A stretch of 64,000 nucleotides of DNA. Origin: Bifidobacterium sp. 7101 (GTDB lineage: Bacteria > Actinomycetota > Actinomycetes > Actinomycetales > Bifidobacteriaceae). Shown in pieces: positions 38,477 to 48,253 of this stretch. The stretch is taken from NCBI RefSeq assembly GCF_000499285.1, contig NZ_AWUN01000001.1:617779-681778 (forward strand). Reading direction: 5' to 3'. The notes beneath the pieces were generated by a model. The model was not told the origin of the DNA. It searched no databases and worked only from the letters and a program-made list of their open reading frames with translations. Numbering within the stretch: position 1 is the stretch's first letter; each line of letters begins with the position of its first letter. Made by a program: the position numbers and the translations under genes.

Positions 38477-40237
38477 ATGAATGAAGATCACAGCCTAGAC
38501 GCATCGGCTGTCTCGGCAGCATCGGCGGGTCAGTCCATTCCACCAGAGAGCAGCGGTAGACCCAAGCCGGCTAGAATCAATCAGTCGCGCCCTATTCTGC
38601 GGTCGCGGGTTTTTCTCTATGTGACGGAGTTCTTCTCGGGGATGGCCGTCATGGCCGCCGAGCTCGGGGCCTCCCGTCTGCTGGCTCCTTACTTCTCGTC
38701 CTCCCAGATCGTGTGGACCATCATCATCGGGACCATCATGATCGCCCTGGCCCTGGGCGCCGTTGTCGGCGGTCGCTGGGCCGATAGAAACCCTGACCCG
38801 GACAGGCTCTACCTGTGCATTATGGCCGCGGCCGTCTGGATTGCCCTGATCCCCCTGGTCGGCAAGTATCTGATCATCCTGATCTCGGGGCTGCTGATTG
38901 TGGCCGTCTCCACCAACTTCCTGGTCCTGGCGGCTTTCATCTCCTGCCTGATCATCTTTGTTCCGCCCCTCTTCCTCCTGGGGACTATCACACCCGGCCT
39001 GGTCAAGAGCGCCACCGACTCCCTGGATGACAACGCTTCGGTGGTCGGCCGGCTCAGCGCCTGCAACACCGTGGGATCCATCCTGGGTACCTTTCTGCCC
39101 ACCTTCGTGACCATCCCTGCCGTAGGGACCTTCGTAACCTTTCTGATTTTCTCCGGGATACTGCTCCTGGTGGCCTTGGCCTATTTTCTTTCCTCACAGG
39201 TGCACCGCCTGGCCTGCCTGATCGCCACGGTGGCCTTTGTGGCCTCGGCAGCCCTGTCCCCGATGACGGGGTTCGCCTTCTGGGAGAAGGGCCTGACCTA
39301 CGAGGGCGAGTCCATCTACAACTACCTGCAGGTCAAAACCCTGGCGGACAGAACCATTCTTTCCACCAACGTGCTCTTCGGCGTCCAGTCGGTGACCATG
39401 AAGCATCCCGGGATGACCGGCATGTACTACGACACGGCCCTGGCGGCGCCGCTCATGGCTGATCAGGCCCGCTCGGCCTTGATCCTTGGCATGGGGACAG
39501 GGACCTACGCCCGGCAGCTGAGGCGGTACTATCCTCGGATGGCCATCCAGGGGGTTGAGATCGATCGGACCATCAGCGACCTGGCCATCAAGTATTTCGA
39601 TCAGCCGAGCGATATTCCGGTTTCCACCTACGACGGCCGAGCCTGGCTGGCAGCCAGTGGTCAGCGCTACGATCTGATCATGGTTGATGCCTATCAGGAC
39701 ATCACCATACCCTTCCAAATGAGCTCCACCGAGTTCTTCGGCCTGGTCAGGAAGCACCTGAATCCGGGTGGTGTCATGGTGGTCAACATGAACATGATCG
39801 ACGACGGCCAGGGGTTCATCAATGCAGCCCTGACCAACACCATCACCAGGGTCTTCGGATCCGACGCCATTCTGACGGCCGACGTGCCTCGTACCACCAA
39901 CCGCGAGCTCTTTGCGCGTCGCCCAGTTTCCGAGGCTTTTGCGGAATCTGGAGGACCCAGGAAGGCGACGATGCGGGACTATCCTGGTTCTGACTTGCTG
40001 GCAGAAGCTGCCTCCCGGGTCAGTCCTGATCCGGATCTGTCGCAGATGATGGAGCAGGTCAGCTCCCGTTTGAGCACGGTTGGGAATGCAAAGGGCAGGG
40101 TATTGACCGATGACAATGCGCCGGTGGAGTTGCTGGGCATGCACGCCATCGACGGCATCATCAGCAGGGAGGCCGGCCCCTACCGACGCATTCTTCAGCA
40201 AGAGGGGATTCAAGGGCTGATCCGTGAGGTCTCCTAG
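38477..40237 (+). CDS. membrane-fused spermidine synthase-like protein
   Basis: The 586-residue protein has an N-terminal part with about seven to eight membrane helices, starting at FYVTEFFSGMAVMAAELGASR-like sequence, and a C-terminal Rossmann domain with LILGMGTGTYARQL, the acidic strand VEIDRTISD and YDLIMVDAYQD. That is the pattern of membrane-anchored spermidine-synthase-like or aminopropyl/SAM-dependent enzymes. ATG 38477 has GGGAG five bases upstream; an in-frame TTG at 38450 is a less likely start. Actual catalysis (polyamine or other) is unproven. Confidence 0.8.
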   Translation: MNEDHSLDASAVSAASAGQSIPPESSGRPKPARINQSRPILRSRVFLYVTEFFSGMAVMAAELGASRLLAPYFSSSQIVWTIIIGTIMIALALGAVVGGRWADRNPDPDRLYLCIMAAAVWIALIPLVGKYLIILISGLLIVAVSTNFLVLAAFISCLIIFVPPLFLLGTITPGLVKSATDSLDDNASVVGRLSACNTVGSILGTFLPTFVTIPAVGTFVTFLIFSGILLLVALAYFLSSQVHRLACLIATVAFVASAALSPMTGFAFWEKGLTYEGESIYNYLQVKTLADRTILSTNVLFGVQSVTMKHPGMTGMYYDTALAAPLMADQARSALILGMGTGTYARQLRRYYPRMAIQGVEIDRTISDLAIKYFDQPSDIPVSTYDGRAWLAASGQRYDLIMVDAYQDITIPFQMSSTEFFGLVRKHLNPGGVMVVNMNMIDDGQGFINAALTNTITRVFGSDAILTADVPRTTNRELFARRPVSEAFAESGGPRKATMRDYPGSDLLAEAASRVSPDPDLSQMMEQVSSRLSTVGNAKGRVLTDDNAPVELLGMHAIDGIISREAGPYRRILQQEGIQGLIREVS

Positions 40238-40344
40238 GCGGTTGTCTCAATCCCAAGCGCGTTGGAAGCATGGAAACAGGGGAGCGTAGCGTTACTATGG
40301 CCTGAGACCAGCACTGATGAAAGAGAACCGGAGGTTAAGCGGTA

Positions 40345-41274
40345 GTGGACGGTGATCATCAGGAGGGGCTGACCGCATTGTTGGATCAGTTCCTGGCCTA
40401 TACCGGTCTGGAGCGGGGTCTTGCCCCCGCCACGGTCAAGGCTTATAAGTCCGATTTGACCATGTATATCAACTGGTTGTCCGGCCGCTGCATCACCAGC
40501 CTGGAGCAGATCCAGACCGCCGATGTGGAAGGTTTTCTTGCCCATCTGGCCGATGAGAGCCCGGCCAGCCGCTCGCGGAGGATGGCCGCCGTCCATGAAT
40601 GGCACCGGTTCGCCCTCAAGCAGGGGGTGACCGACCGGGATGTCTCCCGTACCGTCAAGGCTCCCAAGGGAACCTCGGCCCTGCCGGATGTGCTGGACGT
40701 GGACCAGGTGACCCGGCTGCTGGATGTGGCCGCCATGGGCGGGTCCAAGGATCCGGTGGTCCTGCGGGACAAGGCCCTGCTGGAATTCATGTACGCCACC
40801 GGCTGCCGGGTCTCGGAGGCCGTAGGCACCAACCTTGAGGACATGGACCTGGATGAGCGGGTGGTCCGTCTGACAGGCAAGGGCGACAAGCAGCGTCTGG
40901 TGCCCATGGGATCCTATGCCTGCCAGGCCATGCAGACCTACCTGAATCTGGGGCGGTCCAGCCTGTGTAATCGGGCCACCAAGGGCAGGGAGCTGCGGGC
41001 TGTCTTCCTCAACAAGCGGGGTAAGCGGCTGACCAGGCAGACGGTCTGGCAGGTGGTCAGGGATGCGGGCCGCCGGGCGGGACTGAACAGGCCCCTGCAC
41101 CCTCACACTTTGCGGCACTCCTTCGCCACTCATCTGCTGGAGGGAGGCGCCGATGTGCGTTCGGTCCAGGAGCTGCTGGGCCACGCTTCGGTGACCACGA
41201 CACAGATTTACACACACGTCAGCCCCCAGGCCCTGATGGAGACCTACCAGACGGCCCATCCCCGCGCACGCTGA
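40345..41274 (+). CDS. xerD: site-specific tyrosine recombinase XerD
   Basis: XerD resolves chromosome dimers at dif with XerC and FtsK. The 309-residue protein has catalytic residues R155 (TGCRVSE), K179, H254 and R257 (HTLRHSF), H280 (LLGHAS) and nucleophile Y289 (IYTHV). GTG 40345 follows GGAGG. It lies directly upstream of parA-scpA-scpB, the arrangement usual for XerD in actinobacteria, which is why I assign D here and C to the gene at 48.6 kb. Confidence 0.92.
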   Translation: MDGDHQEGLTALLDQFLAYTGLERGLAPATVKAYKSDLTMYINWLSGRCITSLEQIQTADVEGFLAHLADESPASRSRRMAAVHEWHRFALKQGVTDRDVSRTVKAPKGTSALPDVLDVDQVTRLLDVAAMGGSKDPVVLRDKALLEFMYATGCRVSEAVGTNLEDMDLDERVVRLTGKGDKQRLVPMGSYACQAMQTYLNLGRSSLCNRATKGRELRAVFLNKRGKRLTRQTVWQVVRDAGRRAGLNRPLHPHTLRHSFATHLLEGGADVRSVQELLGHASVTTTQIYTHVSPQALMETYQTAHPRAR

Positions 41275-41304
41275 CCCGCCAACCCGCGAATGCGGCCGGA
41301 AACT

Positions 41305-41313
41305 TGATAGGGT
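41305..41313 (+). promoter_or_regulatory. extended -10 six bases before parA (leaderless candidate)
   Basis: TG-A-TAGGGT is an exact extended -10 motif ending six bases before ATG 41320, the geometry of a leaderless transcript starting at the A of ATG. No separate strong ribosome site is needed. Confidence 0.55.
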
Positions 41314-41319
41314 AGAGGC

Positions 41320-42159
41320 ATGCCTACGGATTTGTTAGGGCGCGAGTATGAGACGTTCGCTGCCCCGGAGCCTTTGAAACAGCACGGCCCGGCCCGTGTC
41401 CTCGCCATGTGCAACCAGAAGGGCGGCGTGGGCAAGACCACCTCATCGATCAACATCGCTGGGGCCATGTGCCAGTATGGGCGACGGGTGCTGATCGTGG
41501 ACTTCGACCCCCAGGGTGCGGCCACCGTGGGTCTGGGCATCAATGCCAACAGCGTGGACAACACCATTTACACCGCCATGTTTGACACCTCCCTGGATGT
41601 TCACGAGGTTGTCCGGCACACTCGTTTTGACGGTCTGGACATCATCCCGGCCAACATCGATCTGTCGGCCGCAGAGATTCAGCTGGTCACCGAGGTCGGC
41701 AGGGAACAGGCCCTGGCGGCCACCATCCGGCCCCTGCGGCAGGAGTATGACGCCATCATCATCGACTGCCAGCCCTCGCTCGGTCTGCTGACCGTCAACG
41801 CGCTGACCGCTGCGGACGGTGTCATCATTCCCGTGGCGGCCGAGTTCTTCGCCCTGCGCGGCGTGGCCCTGCTCATGCAATCCATAGAGAAGGTCCGCAG
41901 CCGCATCAACCCAGACCTGCAGGTTTACGGAGTACTGGTCACCATGTATACCAAGACCCTGCATTCGGACGAGGTGCTTCAGCGCATCTACGAGGCCTTC
42001 AAGGACAAGGTCCTGCACTCCATCATCAGCCGATCCATCAAGCTGCCCGACGCCACGGTGGCCGGCGAGCCCATCACCATGTTCGCCCCCGAGCACAAGA
42101 CCGCCAAGGAATATCGGGAGGTCGCTCGGGAGCTGATCGCCCGCGGCATCGTGGCGTGA
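41320..42159 (+). CDS. ParA-family chromosome partitioning ATPase
   Basis: The 279-residue deviant-Walker ATPase has KGGVGKTTSSINIAG near residue 35, DFDPQGAATVGLG and IIDCQPSLGLLT. It belongs to the ParA/Soj group and is the ParA-like gene always next to scpAB in actinobacteria, not necessarily the true oriC-linked parA, since no parB is here. Its stop overlaps the scpA GTG. Probably leaderless. Confidence 0.9.
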   Translation: MPTDLLGREYETFAAPEPLKQHGPARVLAMCNQKGGVGKTTSSINIAGAMCQYGRRVLIVDFDPQGAATVGLGINANSVDNTIYTAMFDTSLDVHEVVRHTRFDGLDIIPANIDLSAAEIQLVTEVGREQALAATIRPLRQEYDAIIIDCQPSLGLLTVNALTAADGVIIPVAAEFFALRGVALLMQSIEKVRSRINPDLQVYGVLVTMYTKTLHSDEVLQRIYEAFKDKVLHSIISRSIKLPDATVAGEPITMFAPEHKTAKEYREVARELIARGIVA

Positions 42160-42959
42160 GCGGATCATCGGACGGCTTCGCCGTCGATCTGGATGTCTAC
42201 CAGGGGCCCTTCGACCTGCTGTTGGGCATGCTGGCCAACCGAAAGCTCTCACTGACGGAGGTCTCCCTGGCCTCCATCACCGGGGAATTTCTGGACTATG
42301 TGCGCACCCTGGATTTCAGCCAGGGACTTGACCAGGCCAGCGCCTTTCTGGATGTGGCCTCGGTTCTGGTGGAGGCCAAGAGCGCTGCCCTCCTGCCGGT
42401 GGAGGACGAGTCCATGCGTGACCAGGCCTCCATGGATGCCCTGCGGGAGCGTGATTTGCTCTTCGCCAGGCTGCTGCAGTACCGGGCTTTCAAGCAGGCG
42501 GGGCAGGACTTTCGAGCCAGGCTGGCCGCCAACTCGGGCCGCTACCCGCATCCCGGCCATCTGGAGCCCGAGCTGGTCCATCTGCTGCCTGATCTGGTCT
42601 GGACCCTGAAGCCGGAGGATCTGGCCCTGCTCTGCGCCAACGCCTTGGTCAACGCTCCGGCCTCCCAGGTTCGTCTGGACCAGCTGCACGTGCCCCTGGT
42701 CGACCTGAACAAGGAAGCCGAACAGGTTCGCCAAGCTCTACTGGTACAGCCCGGGCAGCCGGTGGCCTTCGCCGATCTGGTCGCCTCCTCCAAGGGCCGG
42801 GCGCAGGTGGTGGCCCGATTCCTGGCCGTGCTGATTTTCTTTAGGCAGGAGCTGATCCAGTACCGTCAGGATGGCCCCTATCAGCCGCTCTACCTGCGCT
42901 GGGTAGGGCCGACCCAGGAGCCGGAAACGGCCTTGATCAGTGAGGGGGACTTTGCATGA
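42156..42959 (+). CDS. scpA: segregation and condensation protein A
   Basis: ScpA is the kleisin that bridges the SMC dimer. The 267-residue protein has the N-terminal FDLLLGMLANRKLSLTEVSLASIT motif and the C-terminal winged-helix region with VARFLAVLIFFRQELI. It starts at GTG 42156, overlapping the ParA-family gene stop (GTGA), and overlaps scpB by four bases. Confidence 0.93.
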   Translation: MSGSSDGFAVDLDVYQGPFDLLLGMLANRKLSLTEVSLASITGEFLDYVRTLDFSQGLDQASAFLDVASVLVEAKSAALLPVEDESMRDQASMDALRERDLLFARLLQYRAFKQAGQDFRARLAANSGRYPHPGHLEPELVHLLPDLVWTLKPEDLALLCANALVNAPASQVRLDQLHVPLVDLNKEAEQVRQALLVQPGQPVAFADLVASSKGRAQVVARFLAVLIFFRQELIQYRQDGPYQPLYLRWVGPTQEPETALISEGDFA

Positions 42960-43618
42960 GCCAATCCTCGGCTCCCGATACCCGTCCCGAATATGTGGAC
43001 TTCGACGTGCAGGACTTTCCCGGTGGACTGGCCGCCTGTCTGGAGGCCATCTTGGTGGCTACGGACCGGCCGCTGACCGCAGAGGACTTCTCCCGGGTGC
43101 TGGCCGTGGATCCGGAGCCGGTCAATGCCGCCCTGGAATCGTTGGCTGAGTCCTATAACGACCGGGGATTCGAACTGCGTCGGACGGCCCGGGGCTGGCA
43201 GCTGACCAGCCGGGCCGCCTACCAGCCCGTGGTGGCGGCTTTCGTCAAGGATGGCCAGACGGCACGCCTCTCCCAGGCGGCCCTGGAGGCCCTGGCCATC
43301 GTGGCCTACCGCCAGCCCATGACCCGTGCCCAGGTGGGGCAGATCCGCGGAGTCAACTCCGACGGGGTCATTCGGGCCCTGCTGGTGCGCGGCCTGGTTC
43401 GCGAGGAGGGCCTGGACGAGCAGACCCATGCCGCCCTGCTGGTCACCACCGACCTCTTCCTTGAGCGGATGGGCCTGCAATCCTTGGAGGATCTGCCTTC
43501 CCTGGCCCCCTTCCTGCCCGACGAGGACTCCGCTCTGGCCCAGGCCCGTCAGGAGCTGTCCGGGCAGCCCCAATCCCCGGATCCGACCCAGGGTTCACCC
43601 CAGGGCGAGGAACAGTGA
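42956..43618 (+). CDS. scpB: segregation and condensation protein B
   Basis: ScpB binds ScpA and modulates SMC. The 220-residue protein contains the two winged-helix domains, with LEAILVATDRPLTAEDFSRVLAV and LEALAIVAYRQPMTRAQVGQIRGVNSDG, the family hallmark. The start overlaps scpA (ATGA). A Pro/Gln-rich tail follows the second domain. Confidence 0.94.
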   Translation: MSQSSAPDTRPEYVDFDVQDFPGGLAACLEAILVATDRPLTAEDFSRVLAVDPEPVNAALESLAESYNDRGFELRRTARGWQLTSRAAYQPVVAAFVKDGQTARLSQAALEALAIVAYRQPMTRAQVGQIRGVNSDGVIRALLVRGLVREEGLDEQTHAALLVTTDLFLERMGLQSLEDLPSLAPFLPDEDSALAQARQELSGQPQSPDPTQGSPQGEEQ

Positions 43619-43732
43619 TCGGCTGTCACACAAGGCGGTTACACTTGTCTCTGTTTGTCCAATTCCTGGACCACGCCAACCGGCAGTCAGGCCGGTGGAG
43701 GCATGGATAGCATTCACGAGAATGAGGTTTTG

Positions 43733-45652
43733 ATGGCGGTACGCGGCGATATACGAAATGTGGCGATTGTGGCACACGTTGACCACGGCAAGACCACCCT
43801 GGTCAACGCCATGCTGCAGCAGTCGCACGTCTTCTCCGAACGGGAGGAGGTGCCCGACCGGGTCATGGACTCCAACGACCTGGAGAAGGAGAAGGGCATC
43901 ACCATCCTGGCCAAGAACACCGCCGTCAAGTACACAGGCCCTCTGGCAGCCAAGCTGGGCCAGCCCGACGGCATCACCATCAATGTGGTGGACACCCCCG
44001 GCCACGCCGACTTCGGCGGCGAGGTGGAGCGCGGCATCTCCATGGTCGACGGTGTGGTCCTGCTGGTGGACGCCTCCGAGGGGCCTCTGCCCCAGACCCG
44101 CTTCGTTCTGCGCAAGGCCTTGGAGGCCAAGCTGCCCGTCATCCTGGTCATCAACAAGACCGACCGTCCCGATGCCCGCATCTCCGAGGTGGTCTCCGAG
44201 TCCACCGATCTGCTCCTGGGTCTGGCCCAGGATGTGAGCGAGGAGGGAGTGGACCTGGACCTGGATTCCCTGCTGGACCTGCCGGTGATTTACTGCGCAG
44301 CCAAGGCCGGCAAGGCCTCCGTCAACCAGCCCGCCGACGGCGCTGTGCCCGACAACGACGACCTGGAGCCTCTCTTCGAGGCCATCCTGAACAACATCCC
44401 CGCCCCGGAGTACGAGGAGGGCGCGCCCCTGCAGGCCCACGTGACCAACATCGACGCCTCCGACTACCTGGGCCGTCTGGGCCTGGTGCGCATCTACAAC
44501 GGCACCCTGACCAAGGGCCGCCAGTACGGCCTGTCGCGCGTGGACGGGTCCATCGAGAACTTCAAGCTGACCGAGATCCTGCGTACCAAGGGTCTGCAGC
44601 GCTTCGCGGTGGATGAGGCCGGCCCCGGAGACATCGTGGCTGTGGCCGGTGTGGAGGACATCATGATCGGCGAGACCATCGTCGACCAGGACGACCCCCG
44701 CCCCCTGCCTTTGATTCACGTGGACGACCCGGCCGTTTCCATGACCTTCGGCACCAACGATTCGCCCCTGGCCGGCACCGAGGGCAAGGATCACAAGCTG
44801 ACCGCCCGTATGCTCAAGGACCGTCTGGACCGCGAGCTGATAGGCAACGTCTCCATCAAGGTGCTGCCCACCGACCGTCCCGACGCCTGGGAGGTCCAGG
44901 GCCGTGGCGAGCTGGCCCTGGCCATCCTGGCCGAGCAGATGCGCCGAGAGGGTTACGAGCTGACCGTGGGTCGCCCCCAGGTGGTCACCAAGACCGTGGA
45001 CGGCAAGCTTCAGGAGCCCATGGAGTCCGATACCATCGACGTGCCCGAGGAGTACATGGGCGCGGTCACCCAGCTCATGGCCGATCGCAAGGGCCGTATG
45101 GAGACCATGACCAACCATGGATCCGGCTGGGTCAGGATGCAGTTCACCGTGCCTTCCCGTGGCCTGCTGGGCTTCCGCACCGCCCTGCTGACCGCCACTC
45201 GAGGCACCGGCATCTCCTCGTCAATCTCCGCCGGCTATGCCCCCTGGGCAGGTGACATCAAGACCCGGCAGAACGGGTCCATGGTCTCCGACCGCTCGGG
45301 CAAGGCCAGCCCCTACGCCATGCAGAAGCTCCAGGCCCGCGGCGAGTTCTTCGTCAAGCCCCAGTCGCCCGTCTACGAGGGGCAGATCGTGGGCATCAAC
45401 AACAAGCCAGGCGACCTGGACATCAACATCACCCTGGAGAAGCACATGACCAACATGCGTTCCTCCACCGCCGACGTGCTGGAGACCCTGACCCCGCCCA
45501 TCGACATGAGCCTGGAGGAGTCCCTGGACTTCGCCAACGATGACGAGTGCGTGGAGGTGACGCCCGAGTCCATCCGCGTGCGCAAGATCATCCTGGACAG
45601 GGATGCCTGGTACAAGTGGAACGCCCGCCAGCGCAGGGCCAACAAGAAGTAA
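43733..45652 (+). CDS. typA: translational GTPase TypA/BipA
   Basis: TypA is a ribosome-associated GTPase needed for stress and low-temperature ribosome assembly. The 639-residue protein starts [24 protein letters not shown] (P-loop) from ATG 43733, chosen over ATG 43703 because it matches the family and has GAGG five to eight bases upstream. Further G-motifs are DTPGHAD and NKTD. The C-terminal TypA domain includes [18 protein letters not shown] strong terminator follows. Confidence 0.95.
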   Translation: MAVRGDIRNVAIVAHVDHGKTTLVNAMLQQSHVFSEREEVPDRVMDSNDLEKEKGITILAKNTAVKYTGPLAAKLGQPDGITINVVDTPGHADFGGEVERGISMVDGVVLLVDASEGPLPQTRFVLRKALEAKLPVILVINKTDRPDARISEVVSESTDLLLGLAQDVSEEGVDLDLDSLLDLPVIYCAAKAGKASVNQPADGAVPDNDDLEPLFEAILNNIPAPEYEEGAPLQAHVTNIDASDYLGRLGLVRIYNGTLTKGRQYGLSRVDGSIENFKLTEILRTKGLQRFAVDEAGPGDIVAVAGVEDIMIGETIVDQDDPRPLPLIHVDDPAVSMTFGTNDSPLAGTEGKDHKLTARMLKDRLDRELIGNVSIKVLPTDRPDAWEVQGRGELALAILAEQMRREGYELTVGRPQVVTKTVDGKLQEPMESDTIDVPEEYMGAVTQLMADRKGRMETMTNHGSGWVRMQFTVPSRGLLGFRTALLTATRGTGISSSISAGYAPWAGDIKTRQNGSMVSDRSGKASPYAMQKLQARGEFFVKPQSPVYEGQIVGINNKPGDLDINITLEKHMTNMRSSTADVLETLTPPIDMSLEESLDFANDDECVEVTPESIRVRKIILDRDAWYKWNARQRRANKK

Positions 45653-45673
45653 GTCTTCTCTCACAATCAGAAC

Positions 45674-45711
45674 AGTCCGACCCGGCCGCCCCACGGTGAC
45701 CGGGTCGGACT
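45674..45711 (+). terminator. typA terminator
   Basis: AGTCCGACCCGG (45674-45685) and CCGGGTCGGACT (45700-45711) are perfect 12-base complements with a 14-base loop, 22 bases after the typA stop. The following AGTCTTG is only weakly U-rich. Confidence 0.7.
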
Positions 45712-45723
45712 AGTCTTGAACCC

Positions 45724-46188
45724 ATGAAGTCTCAGGTTTCCAAATCCAAGGGCCCAGCCGCCTCCCATTCGACGGGGGAGTCTGGCAAGGCAAGTCCCTT
45801 CCGTTGCCTGCTGGGCCTGCCAATCGGCCTGGCGGTGGGCGTGCTGGGGACTCTGGTCCAGCGCTCCGGGGCCGCTCAGGGTCTGCCCTGGGGGATGGTC
45901 CTGGCCTATCTGCTGGTGGCCCTGGCCGCCTGGTGGGTCCGTTGCGACAGCGGCACCATGGGTCTGGCCCTGCATTTGGTGGCATCGACGGTCACGGTCT
46001 GGCTGCTTTCCATGCGGGGGCCGGGCGGCGATGTGCTCATGCCCTACGCCAACTTCCCTACATTCTTTGCCAAGTATGCGGTCTTTCTCTGGATGGGCGG
46101 GCTGGTTCTGATCCAGACCCTGGCCATCTGCCTGCCGTCCTCCTGGTTTGCCGACGGCCCCCTGCGTCGTCGGGGGCGATCCGCATGA
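45724..46188 (+). CDS. hypothetical four-helix membrane protein
   Basis: I do not recognise this 154-residue protein with confidence. After about 28 polar residues it shows roughly four hydrophobic segments (LLGLPIGLAVGVLGTLV, WGMVLAYLLVALAAWWV, MGLALHLVASTVTVWLL and AVFLWMGGLVLIQTLAI) and a basic tail. ATG 45724 is close to the typA terminator, and its TGA overlaps the pheA ATG by four bases, so it is translated together with pheA. Its role is unknown. Confidence 0.7.
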   Translation: MKSQVSKSKGPAASHSTGESGKASPFRCLLGLPIGLAVGVLGTLVQRSGAAQGLPWGMVLAYLLVALAAWWVRCDSGTMGLALHLVASTVTVWLLSMRGPGGDVLMPYANFPTFFAKYAVFLWMGGLVLIQTLAICLPSSWFADGPLRRRGRSA

Positions 46189-47150
46189 GCCAGGCTTCGT
46201 CAGACCGTATTCCCCTGTATTTCCTGGGACCCGAGGGGACCTTCACCCATCAGGCCGCCCTTGAGGCCTCCGACCTCATGGCGACAAGGCTGGGCTGCCA
46301 GGCGGATCTGATGCCCTGCACGGACGCGGCTGCCATCGTGGCCGCTGTGGAGGAGGGCCGAGGTTGGGGAGTGCTGGCCTGGGAGAACAACGTGGAGGGC
46401 CATGTGGTGCCCAACATGGATGCCCTGATTGACGCTCAGGCGGTAGCGGGCTTCGGCATGGTCCGCCTGCCCATCGTCTTCGATGCCTTCGTCAGAGCCG
46501 ACCATGGTCCCCTGCGCCAGGTCGGGGCCCACCCTCACGGACTGGCCCAGTGCAAGGGCTTCATCAAAGAGACCGGCCTGGATCCGGTGACAGCCAACTC
46601 CAACGCTGCGGCCTGTCGTGACCTGAGGACCGATCAGGTGTCTCTGGGGCCGCGCATCTGCGGGAGCCTCTACGGACTGGAGACCTACCGGCGTGAGGTG
46701 CAGGACTATCAGGGGGCCCGCACCGACTTTCTGATGCTGGCACCCCGGGATCAGGCCGCCGGGCTGGCACGCAGCCTGGCGCCGGCAGGGGATTTCGAGT
46801 CCATCGTCACCTTCATTCCCCTGAATACCGGGCCGGGCGTGCTGGCCAACCTGCTGGACCGTCTGCGTGATGCGGGCCTGAACATGACCTCTTTCATGTC
46901 CCGGCCCATCAAAGGGCACGACGGGACCTACAGCTTCGTAGCCAGCATCGACGCCGCACCATGGCAGAAGGGCCTGCATCGGGTGCTGGCCGACCTGCTG
47001 GACAGGGGGGACTGGCTCAAGACCCTGGCGGTCCATCCGCGCACCCCGCATCCAGCGCCCCCCATCCGTGAATGGATGCTGCCCAGGGCGGGGGCCTTCC
47101 GGGGTGAGGACCCCGATTCCGAGACGATTAGCAAGGAGTTGTTATGGTAG
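46185..47150 (+). CDS. pheA: prephenate dehydratase
   Basis: PheA converts prephenate to phenylpyruvate for phenylalanine synthesis. The 321-residue protein has YFLGPEGTFTHQAAL at the N-terminus, the WENNVEGHV motif and a C-terminal ACT domain beginning with IVTFIPLNTGPGVLANLLDRL and FMSRPIKGHDGTYSF for phenylalanine feedback. It is a monofunctional dehydratase without chorismate mutase. It overlaps the preceding membrane-protein gene and tyrA. Confidence 0.93.
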   Translation: MSQASSDRIPLYFLGPEGTFTHQAALEASDLMATRLGCQADLMPCTDAAAIVAAVEEGRGWGVLAWENNVEGHVVPNMDALIDAQAVAGFGMVRLPIVFDAFVRADHGPLRQVGAHPHGLAQCKGFIKETGLDPVTANSNAAACRDLRTDQVSLGPRICGSLYGLETYRREVQDYQGARTDFLMLAPRDQAAGLARSLAPAGDFESIVTFIPLNTGPGVLANLLDRLRDAGLNMTSFMSRPIKGHDGTYSFVASIDAAPWQKGLHRVLADLLDRGDWLKTLAVHPRTPHPAPPIREWMLPRAGAFRGEDPDSETISKELLW

Positions 47151-48253
47151 ATGAATCCGCGCCCTTCCCACACATGGACCTGTCAGGGCCCGAGCACATG
47201 CATCCAATAGCAGGCATGGCCGCCTCGCCGGTGCTGACATCGGCCCACAAGATTGCCGTGGCGGGACTGGGTCTGATCGGCGGATCGCTGGCTCGTCGCC
47301 TGGCCGCCCGGGGTCGATTCGTGATTGCGTGGAACCATAACGACCGTCCCTATGAGCAGGCCCGCAGCCAGGGAATCCATTGTGTTGACACCTTGGAGGA
47401 GCTGGCTAAGGGAAAGGCCGATGTGCTTGTGCTGGCCACCCCCTTGCGGGCCATGCCCGACGTGCTCCAGGCCTTGGCACCCGTGCTGACCCGTGGCACC
47501 ACCCTGACCGACGTGGGCAGCGTCAAGGGACCGGTCCGCAGGCAGGTCGAGCAGGCCGGTCTGGCCGATCGTTATGTAGGCGCCCATCCCATGGCAGGCA
47601 GCGAAGGCTCCGGCTATGAGGACTCGGACCCGGCCCTTTTGGAAGATGCCCTTTGGGCTCTATGCGTCGATGAGCATACGGACTACAGCCGCTTTTTGAC
47701 AGTGGCCGACATGGTCACCCAGGGGCTGGGCAACCGGCTGATTGTCCTGGACGATGCCACCCATGACCGTGCTGCGGCATTGATCTCGCATATGCCCCAT
47801 GTGGTGGCCACCGCCCTGGCCAACATGCTGACAAGGTCGCCTGACCGCCGTGTGGCTTCGGCCCTGGCGGCCGGATCCTGGCGGGACATGACCCGTGTGG
47901 CCCTGACCGACCCGGAACGAACCCGGGCCATGGTGGAGGAGAACGCCGACCAGGTGGCCGACCTTCTGGATGTCCTGGTCGAGAATCTGCAGGGCATGGC
48001 TTCCCTTTTGCGGGATCAGAAGCCGGAGACCGGCGAAAGGCGTAGGGACTTCTTCCTCCAGGCCGATCCCTTCCGGCGCTATAAGGCTGCCTTGAGCGAC
48101 CAGGAGCAAATCCCCACAACTGATTTGGAACTGGATGCGCAGGAGGGCAACTGGCGGAAGGATCTGCTGGATTCGGCCCTGCGCGGGGAGCAGGTCTCGG
48201 CCTTCCTGACCACAAGCCGGGCCCGGGTGTTGTACCCGCCGGTCATCGACTGA
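47144..48253 (+). CDS. tyrA: prephenate dehydrogenase
   Basis: TyrA oxidatively decarboxylates prephenate to 4-hydroxyphenylpyruvate for tyrosine. The Rossmann motif AVAGLGLIGGSLARRL follows a 38-residue N-terminal extension; HPMAGSEGSG and LISHMPHVVATALANML are family signatures. The 369-residue gene overlaps pheA by seven bases. Whether the roughly 30-residue polar start is real or a later ATG is used cannot be decided; the ATG at 47144 overlapping pheA is the simplest choice. Confidence 0.92.
   Translation: MVDESAPFPHMDLSGPEHMHPIAGMAASPVLTSAHKIAVAGLGLIGGSLARRLAARGRFVIAWNHNDRPYEQARSQGIHCVDTLEELAKGKADVLVLATPLRAMPDVLQALAPVLTRGTTLTDVGSVKGPVRRQVEQAGLADRYVGAHPMAGSEGSGYEDSDPALLEDALWALCVDEHTDYSRFLTVADMVTQGLGNRLIVLDDATHDRAAALISHMPHVVATALANMLTRSPDRRVASALAAGSWRDMTRVALTDPERTRAMVEENADQVADLLDVLVENLQGMASLLRDQKPETGERRRDFFLQADPFRRYKAALSDQEQIPTTDLELDAQEGNWRKDLLDSALRGEQVSAFLTTSRARVLYPPVID

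Noticed and set aside
43595..45118. Long minus-strand open frame opposite typA
   Set aside because: The plus strand encodes all TypA motifs with typical codon bias; the antisense translation is Val/Gly/His/Leu-rich and low in information.
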